From positions 1-25,069 of the forward strand of contig CAJTRS010000030.1 of NCBI GenBank assembly GCA_910578805.1: a DNA stretch of 25,069 bases, given 5' to 3'. This DNA comes from an uncultured Muribaculaceae bacterium (GTDB lineage: Bacteria > Bacteroidota > Bacteroidia > Bacteroidales > Muribaculaceae). This document shows, piece after piece, positions 16,423-23,507 of this stretch. Numbering within the stretch: position 1 is the first letter of the stretch; every line of letters begins with the position of its first letter. The notes under the pieces are model-generated. The model did no database searches. It saw only the letters and a list, made by a program, of their open reading frames with translations, and was not told the DNA's origin. Made by a program: the position numbers and the translations under genes.

Positions 16423-17643
16423 ATGGAATTTGTCAATTCGTTGCTCTTTATGCTCGGTGAGATGTCGCCATATATCTTACTGGGTTTCCTTATAGCGGGT
16501 GTTATGCACGCATTTATATCCCGGAGTGTTTTTTCACGCCATCTCTCGGGTAAAGGCTGGCGCCCGGTGGTAAAAGCGGCTTTGATAGGAGTGCCGTTGC
16601 CGCTGTGTTCGTGCGGAGTGTTGCCTACGGCAATAGCAATGCGCCGTGGCGGAGCTTCGAAAGCAGCTTCCACATCGTTTCTTATAGCGACTCCGCAAAC
16701 CGGAGTGGACTCGATAGCCGCTACATGGTCGTTGCTTGGGCCGGCGTTTGCTTTGGTAAGACCATTGGCCGCTTTGGTGACCTCTTTTTTCGGGGGAGTG
16801 GCGGTTGGAACTGTCGAGCAGCCTGATACGGATAAGACTCATATCGTCGGCGGTGAATCACGGCATAAGGATTTTTGGCTTAAATGCAAAGACGCTCTTT
16901 GCTATGGATTTGTGGATTTGGTGCAGAGCATCGGAGGCTGGCTGGTGATAGGGCTTGTTATAGCGGCCGTTATAACGGTATATGTGCCAGATGATTATTT
17001 TACAGCGTTAGGTGACAGTCCGTTGCTTTCTATGCTCGTGGTTCTTGTGGTGGCTGTGCCCATGTATGTTTGTGCCACGGGATCAATTCCGATAGCTATG
17101 TCGCTGATGCTTAAAGGGCTTTCGCCGGGCACGGCATTGGTGTTGCTTATGGCTGGGCCGGCAGCCAATTTTGCATCGTTCACATTGATATCACGCGAAA
17201 TGGGGCGTAAAACGGCATGGCTATATCTGGCTTCAATAGTGACAGGTGCCGTGGCATTCGGACTGGTTGTTGACTATCTGCTTCCTGACGGTTGGTTTGC
17301 TCTGCCTGTAGCCTCGGAAACCGCACATCATGGAGTGCATTGCATGGGGTGGATTCAAATAGTCGGTTCCGGCATATTGGCGGTGTTGTTAGGTGTTGCA
17401 TTTGTTAGAAACAGGAAACATAATCATCTAAATATAAATTCGATAACACGTACATATAAGGTAAAAGGAATGAACTGCCCCCATTGTCAGGCGGCTGTGA
17501 CACGCAGTATAGAAGGCGTGGAGGGAGTCAAGAGTGTTAGCGTAAGTCTCAGCGACGGCCGTGCGGCAGTGGAGGGGGATTACGATGAAGCGTGTGTGGT
17601 GGCTGCGGTGGAAAGCGCCGGATTCACTATTGATGCCGAATAA
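16423..17643 (+). CDS. SO_0444-type Cu/Zn efflux permease (DUF318/YraQ family) with C-terminal HMA domain
   Basis: A 406-residue inner-membrane permease with about eight to ten membrane segments. The family signature PLPLCSCGVLPTA has C62 and C64 within a membrane helix, followed by RRGGASKAASTSFLIATPQTG, and repeated half-way as VAVPMYVCATGSIPIAMSL. After the last helix (about 310-330) a soluble HMA domain covers about 343-406, with the metal motif GMNCPHC (C352, C355). The architecture matches transporters annotated as SO_0444 family Cu/Zn efflux. The HMA-AraC gene lies directly upstream on the same strand. Substrate metal is inferred from the family, not from the sequence alone. Only 4 nt separate its stop from the convergent methyltransferase gene. 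Confidence 0.88.
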   Translation: MEFVNSLLFMLGEMSPYILLGFLIAGVMHAFISRSVFSRHLSGKGWRPVVKAALIGVPLPLCSCGVLPTAIAMRRGGASKAASTSFLIATPQTGVDSIAATWSLLGPAFALVRPLAALVTSFFGGVAVGTVEQPDTDKTHIVGGESRHKDFWLKCKDALCYGFVDLVQSIGGWLVIGLVIAAVITVYVPDDYFTALGDSPLLSMLVVLVVAVPMYVCATGSIPIAMSLMLKGLSPGTALVLLMAGPAANFASFTLISREMGRKTAWLYLASIVTGAVAFGLVVDYLLPDGWFALPVASETAHHGVHCMGWIQIVGSGILAVLLGVAFVRNRKHNHLNINSITRTYKVKGMNCPHCQAAVTRSIEGVEGVKSVSVSLSDGRAAVEGDYDEACVVAAVESAGFTIDAE

Positions 17644-17647
17644 GCGG

Positions 17648-18454
17648 CTATTGTTCGGCTCTGAGTTGCCAGAACGCTACAGCCGAAGCTGCGGCCACAT
17701 TGAGTGAATCTACGCCGTGGCTCATGGGTATGCGTACAGTGTAATCGGCTTCGGCTATGGTGTCATTGGCCAGACCGTCGCCTTCGGTGCCGAGGATTAT
17801 GGCAAGACGCGGCTCACGGTTGAGTGCCGGGTCGGCTATGGATACGGATTTGTCGGTAAGAGCCATGGCGGCAGTGCGGAATCCTAATGTGTGCAGATCG
17901 GTCAGTGGTTGTGATATCCAGGTCCATGGCACAAGGAATACCGACCCCATTGACACTCTTACGGCTCGGCGGTTGAGCGGATCGCACGATGTAGGGGTTA
18001 GGAGCACGGCGTCAATGCCCAGTGCGGCTGCTGAGCGGAATATCGCCCCTATGTTGGTGGTATCGACTACAGAGTCTATTACGGCAATTCGTTTGGCGTT
18101 ACGGCATATAGTCTCTACCGAAGGCGGCATCGGACGACGCATGGCACAGAGTACTCCGCGTGTAAGAGTGTATCCGGTAAGTGCCGACAGCAGTTCGCGT
18201 GAACCGGTATAAACGGGTATGTCATTGCTGCACCGGGCTATTATATCGGCGGCATCTCCGTTTATATGACGCTTCTCGCACATCAGAGCCAAAGGCTCAA
18301 GTCCGGAGTCGAGAGCCACACGGATCACTTTGGGGCTTTCGGCTATGAATATACCGCGAGAAGGGTCGAGCCTGTTGCGTAACTGTGCCTCTGTGAGCGA
18401 AGCGAATATTTCTGTGCCGGGGTGTGACAGCGAGTCGATTTCAATTATAGCCAT
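17648..18454 (-). CDS. TrmH/SpoU-family RNA 2'-O-methyltransferase
   Basis: A 268-residue SPOUT-class methyltransferase that uses S-adenosylmethionine to methylate a ribose in tRNA or rRNA. The N-terminal RNA-binding part includes FIAESPKVIRVALDSG (36-51). The knotted catalytic domain has motif 1 NIGAIFRSAAALGIDAV (134-150, with N134 and R140), motif 2 ILGTEGDGL (220-228), and motif 3 IPMSHGVDSLNVAAASA (242-258). It lacks features that would tell rRNA from tRNA targets. It starts 7 nt after the stop of an orphan membrane protein gene, so co-transcription is possible. Confidence 0.93.
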   Translation of the reverse strand: MAIIEIDSLSHPGTEIFASLTEAQLRNRLDPSRGIFIAESPKVIRVALDSGLEPLALMCEKRHINGDAADIIARCSNDIPVYTGSRELLSALTGYTLTRGVLCAMRRPMPPSVETICRNAKRIAVIDSVVDTTNIGAIFRSAAALGIDAVLLTPTSCDPLNRRAVRVSMGSVFLVPWTWISQPLTDLHTLGFRTAAMALTDKSVSIADPALNREPRLAIILGTEGDGLANDTIAEADYTVRIPMSHGVDSLNVAAASAVAFWQLRAEQ

Positions 18455-18460
18455 GGTGAT

Positions 18461-19192
18461 TTAAAAAATCCAAAGTATAGCACAAAGTATAAATAAAGTG
18501 AGAGTCAGAAAAATAACAACCACTATCTTTTCTCCACTTTTTAGATGTGATGGTATCTGACTCAATAATGCTATTGCAAACGTTATGATTGTGGCGACAG
18601 TGCACCATTTAAGTATGTTTGCGAGCCATGAAGGGAGTAGGTCTATGAACTTTTCCTTTGTTTGGTTAGCCGTAGGCACATATTTTGAATATGTAATATC
18701 GGCATCTTTGATTACTCGTGGATTGATTTTTATTTCGGGAGCTGATTTGCTTTCGGCCAAAATCTCGACCTCAACATATTCATTGGGTTTCCATTGCCCT
18801 ACGACCAACTCGTGGTTTTTATTTATAAAAACGTCATTGTCGCATGAAATTATTCGGACACTCAGTAGCTTATCGCATTTGCTTAAGGAAATAGGAATAA
18901 CTCCGTTGCGGATATTGGTGTCGGAAAAACCACTGCCATAGAGTGTTTGGTCTCCGGTGTTTTTAATTGTGTAAATTGCTTTCCATAGATTGTTTACATT
19001 TATCGTGTCGTGATACACATATTTTACACTCAGGCCATCTATGTCTGGTTTTTGGGAAAGAAGTGTAGTATTGACTTGCTCAATATTCAATAAAGTGTTT
19101 TTATCTTTATTGTACCAAGCTATTATTATAGTTACTATGATGGCTACTATTGCGGATATGGCACTAGTCTTATTCCATATATTGGTATTCAT
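18461..19192 (-). CDS. Membrane protein of unknown function
   Basis: A 243-residue protein with one N-terminal membrane helix (about 9-27), a soluble domain of about 165 residues rich in beta-prone and polar segments, then two C-terminal helices (about 194-212 and 222-243). I recognise no family. The frame is open to an ATG at 19258, but ATG 19192 is preferred: it starts just before the signal-anchor, and a TAATTTTG promoter element lies between the two starts. Base composition is much more A+T-rich than the methyltransferase gene it precedes, which marks the beginning of the accessory part of the window. Confidence 0.7.
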   Translation of the reverse strand: MNTNIWNKTSAISAIVAIIVTIIIAWYNKDKNTLLNIEQVNTTLLSQKPDIDGLSVKYVYHDTINVNNLWKAIYTIKNTGDQTLYGSGFSDTNIRNGVIPISLSKCDKLLSVRIISCDNDVFINKNHELVVGQWKPNEYVEVEILAESKSAPEIKINPRVIKDADITYSKYVPTANQTKEKFIDLLPSWLANILKWCTVATIITFAIALLSQIPSHLKSGEKIVVVIFLTLTLFILCAILWIF

Positions 19193-19236
19193 GATTGATA
19201 GGGATATGCAATGATAAATTTGGCAATCGGTCAATA

Positions 19237-19244
19237 CAAAATTA
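19237..19244 (-). promoter_or_regulatory. Candidate -7 element for the orphan membrane protein gene
   Basis: TAATTTTG on the minus strand matches TAnnTTTG, giving an inferred start near 19232 and a 40-nt leader to ATG 19192. No upstream TTG box at the right distance. Confidence 0.35.
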
Positions 19245-19347
19245 CACATTTTAATCAATACGGTGAATAGTGTTTGCGTTGTGGAGTTATAGATTGAATT
19301 GCATTTTGAATAAAATATCCTTATTCACAAGAAAAAGATTAGTTTTA

Positions 19348-19379
19348 TTTGGTTTATAAAATAAACTTGTTTATATTTG
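19348..19379 (+). promoter_or_regulatory. Promoter of the membrane protein/winged-helix operon
   Basis: TTTG (19348-19351), a 20-bp spacer and TATATTTG (19372-19379) match the Bacteroidetes consensus at both boxes. The inferred start near 19385 leaves a leader of about 100 nt. The spacer and the -7 box are overlapped by a 14-bp palindrome. Confidence 0.75.
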
Positions 19380-19462
19380 CGGTGTGAAATTGTTTGGAGA
19401 GGCATCGAGCGAGTCAGCTCCTTTCTTTTTCTCACTGTAGTTTACGATATAAACTTGTTTAT
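19361..19462. promoter_or_regulatory. Twin 14-bp palindromes (operator pair)
   Basis: The palindrome ATAAACTTGTTTAT occurs twice with no mismatch, at 19361-19374 and 19449-19462; centres are 88 bp apart. The first covers the promoter spacer and the start of the -7 box, so a bound protein would block RNA polymerase. The second lies in the 5' leader, 23 bp before the start codon. The downstream operon encodes a winged-helix regulator, which makes autoregulation likely. Confidence 0.65.
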
Positions 19463-19485
19463 TTACTCTTTAAAAACTCTCAGTC

Positions 19486-20124
19486 ATGGAAGACAAAAAA
19501 ATCACTCCTCAGGAAAGCATGGCAATTATTTCGTCGATGATCGATGCATCAAAACAGCGTGTGGCTATGCCAGATCTCCGCATTTCTATAATGTGGGCTT
19601 CTCTTACAATCGTTACGGCGGCCGTGGTACTGGCATTAAGCCTTACGGCATATGCTCCGTGGGTTAATTTCATATGGTTCGCTATTCCGGTCATAGGATT
19701 TCCGGCGATGATGTTGATGGTCCGAAAAAATGATAACCGTAAAGGGGTTAAGACTTATGTCGATAAAATCAGTGATGGAATATGGCGCATCGTGAGCAGC
19801 ATAGCAATACTTGTCACCGTGATTTGCATAGTGTTTCAGGCCGCGGGGTATTACGGGGCATGGCTGTCGATGTTGTTTTACGCATTTATTGTAGTCGGGT
19901 TCGGAGCGGCGATTCAAGGAATTGTTATAGAGGAACGCTCTTATGTGTTTGGCGGTATGTTTTCGGCTATTATAGGATTTGCGGTTATGGCGTTGTCGTT
20001 TTGTGGGGTTTCGCTGTCGGTTGTCTGGGCTATTCCGTTGTATATATTATGTTTTCTGCTTATGTTTATTGTGCCGGCTTTCATAATAAGCAGGAGATAT
20101 AACCGTAAAAGTGTATCGGAATGA
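19486..20124 (+). CDS. Six-helix membrane protein co-encoded with a winged-helix regulator
   Basis: A 212-residue integral membrane protein. A short cytosolic N-terminus (MEDKKITPQESMAIISSMID) precedes six predicted membrane helices at about 33-55, 58-79, 100-120, 124-147, 153-172 and 176-202, and the C-terminus is basic. I recognise no catalytic motif and cannot assign a function. The stop overlaps the start of the regulator gene by 4 nt (ATGA), so the two are made together. A membrane-bound partner or signal receiver for the regulator is one possibility; an effector whose level the regulator controls is another. Confidence 0.8.
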   Translation: MEDKKITPQESMAIISSMIDASKQRVAMPDLRISIMWASLTIVTAAVVLALSLTAYAPWVNFIWFAIPVIGFPAMMLMVRKNDNRKGVKTYVDKISDGIWRIVSSIAILVTVICIVFQAAGYYGAWLSMLFYAFIVVGFGAAIQGIVIEERSYVFGGMFSAIIGFAVMALSFCGVSLSVVWAIPLYILCFLLMFIVPAFIISRRYNRKSVSE

Positions 20125-20402
20125 AAGAACTGGATCCATTGTTGCATTCTCAGTTGCGGTTAGCCGTGATGTCCATACTGATGAATGTGGAGGAGGCTGA
20201 CTTCGTTTTTCTCAGGGAGAAGACCGAATCCACAGCCGGAAATCTCAGCGTGCAACTCGATAAACTGTCGTCGGCAGGGTATATAACCGTGGAAAAAGGT
20301 TTTTGTGGCAAAAAGCCCCGCACCGTATGTCGCATCACAAATGACGGCCGTGTAGCATTTGAATCTTATGTCGAAACATTGAAACAATACCTGAATCTGT
20401 AA
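20121..20402 (+). CDS. Winged-helix transcriptional regulator (MarR/ArsR-like, small)
   Basis: A 93-residue protein consisting of little more than one winged-helix domain. It starts with HSQLRLAVMSILMN (helix 1). Then come FVFLREKTESTAGNLSVQLDKLSSAGYITVEKGF (helices 2 and 3 and the start of the wing), and KKPRTVCRITNDGRVAFESYVETLKQYL (wing and dimerisation helix). This is the pattern of the winged-helix DNA-binding family found in stand-alone Bacteroidetes regulators. It has no metal-binding cysteine cluster. Translationally coupled to the membrane protein gene; probably binds the twin palindromes in front of the operon. Confidence 0.87.
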   Translation: MKELDPLLHSQLRLAVMSILMNVEEADFVFLREKTESTAGNLSVQLDKLSSAGYITVEKGFCGKKPRTVCRITNDGRVAFESYVETLKQYLNL

Positions 20403-20488
20403 ATTTCGTTTTCACTTTACGTTTGTTTCGTCAGAGACCGGTTCGGATACGTATTGACGGAATTAATATTGCGCTCTGAATAAGAAAA

Positions 20489-20528
20489 GTCCATAACATT
20501 GTGGCCATATGGCCACAATGTTATGGAC
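20489..20528 (-). terminator. 40-bp perfect palindrome, probable terminator of the DUF1848 operon
   Basis: Bases 20489-20508 are the exact reverse complement of 20509-20528, centred on CATATG. As RNA it would make a 17-bp stem with a 6-nt loop. On the minus strand it is followed by a T-rich stretch (ACTTTTCTTATT), as for an intrinsic terminator, 25 nt past the stop of the last operon gene. On the plus strand no T run follows. A second small hairpin TATCCG-GTTCG-CGGATA lies beside it at 20531-20547. The remainder of 20403-20552 holds no gene. Confidence 0.6.
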
Positions 20529-20552
20529 CGTATCCGGTTCGCGGATATACGC

Positions 20553-20873
20553 TTATTTATTGCGATAATCAATATCGCCAATAATATCTTCTGGAGTGCA
20601 ATTAATAGGCATTTCTTTGGTGAGAATAAAGTGCCATACATTCTGTTTGCCTTTCAGTCCATTGGACTCAGTGCTGATAATCGCGTCTTTATATTCCCAG
20701 CCTCGTTTTGCCATATATGTAAAAACACTCATAGGCGAAGCAAATGACATTTTTTTATTGGTTTCAGAATTGTAAATCCAACCGTCGGCATATTTTGCCT
20801 TATCCGCAATTCCGAAATCAACCACGGCATTGACATCTCCTTTGAAAAGGTTGTATTTACGTACAATATGCAT
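20553..20873 (-). CDS. Small protein of unknown function, last gene of the DUF1848 operon
   Basis: A 106-residue soluble protein with no signal peptide or membrane segment. It has short charged beta-like stretches (VVDFGIADKAKYADGW, QNVWHFILTKEMP) and a helical middle (SPMSVFTYMAKRGWEYKDAI). I do not recognise a named family. Its ATG overlaps the stop of the preceding small ORF by one base (TAATG), which argues that it is translated by re-initiation within the operon. It ends 25 nt before the 40-bp palindrome. Confidence 0.65.
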   Translation of the reverse strand: MHIVRKYNLFKGDVNAVVDFGIADKAKYADGWIYNSETNKKMSFASPMSVFTYMAKRGWEYKDAIISTESNGLKGKQNVWHFILTKEMPINCTPEDIIGDIDYRNK

Positions 20874-21061
20874 TAGTCATAAATCTTGTGACATTTGCCG
20901 GAGACAAGCAAATTCACGTTGCACCAGCCACCATAAAAACGCAGGAAGAAACAATTATTGATGTGTAGGATTGAATCGTCGGATTTCCATTTGTGTATGT
21001 CTGTGGGGGGCGATACGAAATATGGCATGCGGTGGATATGTAGTGATGTGAAGTCATTCAA
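20873..21061 (-). CDS. Small ORF of unknown function with TTG start
   Basis: A 62-residue frame sitting exactly between the DUF1848 gene and the 106-residue gene. It starts at a TTG overlapping the upstream TGA (TTGA) and ends in a stop overlapping the next ATG (TAATG). Three of its residues are Cys (FF...WCN, GKCHK). The tight packing on both sides is the main argument for its reality. The start is weak; an internal ATG at residue 12 is possible, as is an alternative frame starting at ATG 21057. Confidence 0.4.
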   Translation of the reverse strand: MNDFTSLHIHRMPYFVSPPTDIHKWKSDDSILHINNCFFLRFYGGWCNVNLLVSGKCHKIYD

Positions 21062-22002
21062 AGTATCGAATCGTTGTCAGGATTTTGTTGGTGTAGTATA
21101 AAGTTATGTCGGGCTGAATATGGACTGGTGTTGGCATAACAATAGACGCAACCGTGAGGGCAAGAGTTGTACGTGCCGATGTCTTTTGATATAATGCAGC
21201 CGCAAAGTGTGCGTTGACCTTTGTCTGTTTTTAGATTTTGGATATATGAGTGCAGTTCCGTTTTCAGACGGCAGATTAGTTCGGGGTCTATGCAACGGTT
21301 GTGAATTATTCCGAACTGTGACAAATCGACTTTTTCGGCACATGTTGCAAGTTCAAGACCGAGATTCATATCTGATAGTCTGCGTGAGAAATCAATCATA
21401 CCCACCTCTGTCCATTCCTGGTAATGTACCCCTGCTTCCGAAAGATTGCGCCCAACTTTGCGGTATGTAGAAATGTCAGCAAAACTGAAAACAAGTTTTT
21501 CTGTGTATCCACGCAGTTGATTGGCAATCCGTTCTATTTTATGCAGCAAATCATCTGTTGAGATTCTGTCGGTAAGAATCAACGGGTCGAAGCGCCAAAC
21601 CACGGCACCGACGCCTAATTCATCAACCAAACGCTTAAATGTGTTTACTCTCTCGGCCAACGACGGAACATTCGGCTCCAATCCCTCGGTAAAATAATCA
21701 TTCAGTGTATATTGGATATAGCAATCCATGTCCATTTCTTTTAGGATAGGGAGAAATGGCAGAAGAGGTTTTGGATTTTTTGACCAGAAAACGATGATTC
21801 TCGTGTTGGCAAAAGAAACATAAGAGTTTTTGCCATTGTAAGGATTGCGCCAACGTACATACCCATTCCGGAGTCGATCGAAAAACCAATCGCTATAAAA
21901 CGCAGGAATATCAGTCGCACGACTCGCTGAAACAATCAGCGGAGCTTGTGCCTCAACAACGCTGCCGTCACTTAATGTCAGTTCAATATTCGATGTTTTC
22001 AT
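21058..22002 (-). CDS. DUF1848 family protein (C-terminal CX3CX2C cysteine cluster)
   Basis: A 314-residue soluble protein of the DUF1848 family. The N-terminal hallmark SASRATDIPAFYSDWFFDRL lies at 25-44, followed by NPYNGKNSYVSF (53-64) and VFWSKNPKPLLPFL (71-84). A TIM-barrel-like middle includes VVWRFDPLILTD. The C-terminus has CGC (267-269), SKDIGTYNSC and CPHGCVYCYAN, in which C281, C285 and C288 form CX3CX2C, the spacing of a radical-SAM iron-sulphur site, but placed near the end of the protein. A redox or radical role related to spore-photoproduct-lyase-like proteins has been suggested by such features, but no activity can be claimed. It is the first gene of a three-gene unit whose members overlap. 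Confidence 0.88.
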   Translation of the reverse strand: MKTSNIELTLSDGSVVEAQAPLIVSASRATDIPAFYSDWFFDRLRNGYVRWRNPYNGKNSYVSFANTRIIVFWSKNPKPLLPFLPILKEMDMDCYIQYTLNDYFTEGLEPNVPSLAERVNTFKRLVDELGVGAVVWRFDPLILTDRISTDDLLHKIERIANQLRGYTEKLVFSFADISTYRKVGRNLSEAGVHYQEWTEVGMIDFSRRLSDMNLGLELATCAEKVDLSQFGIIHNRCIDPELICRLKTELHSYIQNLKTDKGQRTLCGCIISKDIGTYNSCPHGCVYCYANTSPYSARHNFILHQQNPDNDSIL

Positions 22003-22006
22003 ATGG

Positions 22007-22038
22007 CAAAGTTAATATGATATTCGTGCAAAAATCAA
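22007..22038 (-). promoter_or_regulatory. Promoter of the DUF1848 operon (near-leaderless)
   Basis: On the minus strand TTG (22036-22038), 21 bp, then TAACTTTG (22007-22014). The -7 box ends only 4 nt before the ATG, so the mRNA would have almost no leader. Confidence 0.5.
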
Positions 22039-22192
22039 GCACAATGATATTAAAATAATATTGGATTTCACATTCAGTAAGGCGTATAATATCCCTTTCT
22101 TTTGATTTTAGGTCAATCGTATAAACTTAGTCTCATGTAGTCTTTCTAACTTTTAGTGGCATACAGATGCTCGTTCAAAGTGGCCAATCAGT

Positions 22193-22580
22193 TTAATTAT
22201 GAATATTGGATATATGTGCAGCCCAATATTGGTTATGGACATCATGGATAAAAAGGTCCATTACGAACCATTCGCCTTGTGGATTTCCTCTCACAACGAC
22301 ACTTGTGTTAAAAGCGTCTCTTTGGTAAATCATACGACATTTCGTGTTTAATGTAATTGACTTTTTTGTATTAATAATGAATGCTTAATTGAACACCTAT
22401 TTCTGATATTGCAGGAGTACAATCTGTAATAGAGATTATCTTGTAATCATGCAGTAAGAAATCTCCGATGAAACTTTTAATAGTTTTAATATATTGTCCT
22501 TTACTTTTATCTGCCTGATATTTGGCTTCCGCGTATGTAAGTGTGTCATAGTGTTTTTGTTGGTGATCGCTATGCGCATT
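22193..22580 (-). pseudogene. Frameshifted remnant of an unidentified gene
   Basis: Two protein-like frames on the minus strand abut. The first (22371-22580) has 69 codons without any start codon, including YDTLTYAEAKYQADKSKGQY and KIISITDCTPAISEIGVQL, and stops at 22371. The second, shifted by one base, is open over 22193-22384 (63 codons, an ATG at 22333) and reads INTKKSITLNTKCR, then TSVVVRGNPQGEWFVMDLFI. The two overlap by 14 nt, so a single indel near 22371-22384 would join them into a protein of about 130 residues. The missing start indicates a second lesion. I do not recognise the family. The rest of the 628-bp gap 22003-22630 shows only promoter elements. Confidence 0.45.
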
Positions 22581-22594
22581 TCAATGCAAATGAC

Positions 22595-22602
22595 TAACTT
22601 TG
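22595..22602 (+). promoter_or_regulatory. Candidate -7 element for the 172-residue membrane protein
   Basis: TAACTTTG matches TAnnTTTG, with an inferred start near 22608 and a leader of about 22 nt. No TTG box at the expected position. Confidence 0.35.
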
Positions 22603-22630
22603 CTATTGAATAATCAATGTTTTCCGAATT

Positions 22631-23149
22631 ATGTCATTAGATGAATATCGTAAATCAGTTCAAGCTCAAAAGGAGCGCGAACAGCAATTTCTGGAGCAGC
22701 CTCGTCAGACATCTTCAATATATAATCCTGTAGAGTGTAAGACGCGAAAAACTAATAACATTGGTGTCAGGAAACTATTCCTTATTTTGGCTATTATTGC
22801 CATTATAATTCTTGCCGTTTTAAAAAATCCATCTAATTCAGATGCTAAAGCTGAAATTAAGTCTATGATTTTAGAAAAGGTTAAAGAAAACTGTCGTCAA
22901 AAGTTCACCGATGAATTCGAACCCACCGAAATGATCGGTACTGGTTTGTCGATGCTTTTAGCTCCTACATTTATTGATAATATGGTACAGATGGAGGTCT
23001 CTAATTATGTTCTATTTTCCACCTTTGATGCAAAAATATCATTTTTAGGTGAATCGAAAACATTGGCAGCCGGTATAATCCTTTTCGGTAAAGTAATCCC
23101 ATTAAAATCAGAGATACCGGACAATAATAATTCCGATCAAACTGATTAG
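22631..23149 (+). CDS. Single-pass membrane protein, possibly DUF4359-like
   Basis: A 172-residue protein. A charged, Gln-rich N-terminus (MSLDEYRKSVQAQKEREQQF) is followed by one membrane helix at about 47-64 (KLFLILAIIAIIILAVL) and an extracytoplasmic domain containing ENCRQKF, IGTGLSMLLAPTFIDNMV and NYVLFSTFDAKISFLGESKTLAAGIILFGKVIPL. The last stretch recalls DUF4359 proteins, where a short domain follows a membrane anchor, but the match is from memory and weak. No partner gene is evident; the next plus-strand gene is over 450 nt away. Confidence 0.7.
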   Translation: MSLDEYRKSVQAQKEREQQFLEQPRQTSSIYNPVECKTRKTNNIGVRKLFLILAIIAIIILAVLKNPSNSDAKAEIKSMILEKVKENCRQKFTDEFEPTEMIGTGLSMLLAPTFIDNMVQMEVSNYVLFSTFDAKISFLGESKTLAAGIILFGKVIPLKSEIPDNNNSDQTD

Positions 23150-23299
23150 TCTCCTTTTTCGCGCGAGTGATTTTGTGGCATTTCAGATAGTGGTGTAGTT
23201 AGTCACAAGTAAGCTCGTACTAATGCGGTACTATACTTCGGCATAGACCGAATTGCCTATAAATCGGGTACAAAAACACAGGTAAAAAGCAGTATGAAT

Positions 23300-23335
23300 A
23301 TTAAAAAGTCGCCCGATAACGAGCGACTTTTTAAT
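23300..23335 (-). terminator. Intrinsic terminator of the predicted small RNA (bidirectional)
   Basis: ATTAAAAAGTCGC (23300-23312) and GCGACTTTTTAAT (23323-23335) form a perfect 13-bp stem with a 10-nt loop, G+C at the loop side and A/T at the base. The U run is within the 3' arm on either strand, so it could also stop transcripts coming from the plus-strand gene ending at 23149. Confidence 0.85.
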
Positions 23336-23507
23336 GTTTTACACCAAATGGTACCAGTTGTAACCAATAGACTACTTGCCGATGCAGTGCGTAGAACACA
23401 TTGCCGCTCAATAGATTGCGAATCTTCGGGTACAAAAGCCCGAATTTGCTCCGTTTTTACCTTCTGAAAATCGCTTTCCAAGCCCCTCCCGGGCCTGTGT
23501 CTTTGTA
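23300..23507 (-). ncRNA. Predicted small RNA of about 205 nt, family unknown
   Basis: A consensus promoter (23512-23542) and a strong terminator hairpin (23300-23335) face each other on the minus strand with no convincing coding frame between them. The RNA would begin near 23507 with GUACAAAGACACAGG. It can form AGGCCC/GGGCUU (6 bp), a hairpin UUCGGG...CCCGAA (around 23426-23445) and a bulged stem GCA-UGUG/CGCA-UGC further on. A regulatory or 6S-like RNA is conceivable but I could not match it to a family. The 85-residue TTG frame across it runs through the terminator and is not persuasive. Confidence 0.5.

Noticed and set aside
20444..20536. Inverted 8-mers CGGATACG and CGTATCCG flanking the 40-bp palindrome
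   Set aside because: Only 8 bp with no extension, and 77 bp apart; may be chance.
20499..20747. Plus-strand frame beginning inside the 40-bp palindrome
   Set aside because: Antisense to the 106-residue gene; the start lies in the palindrome by chance.
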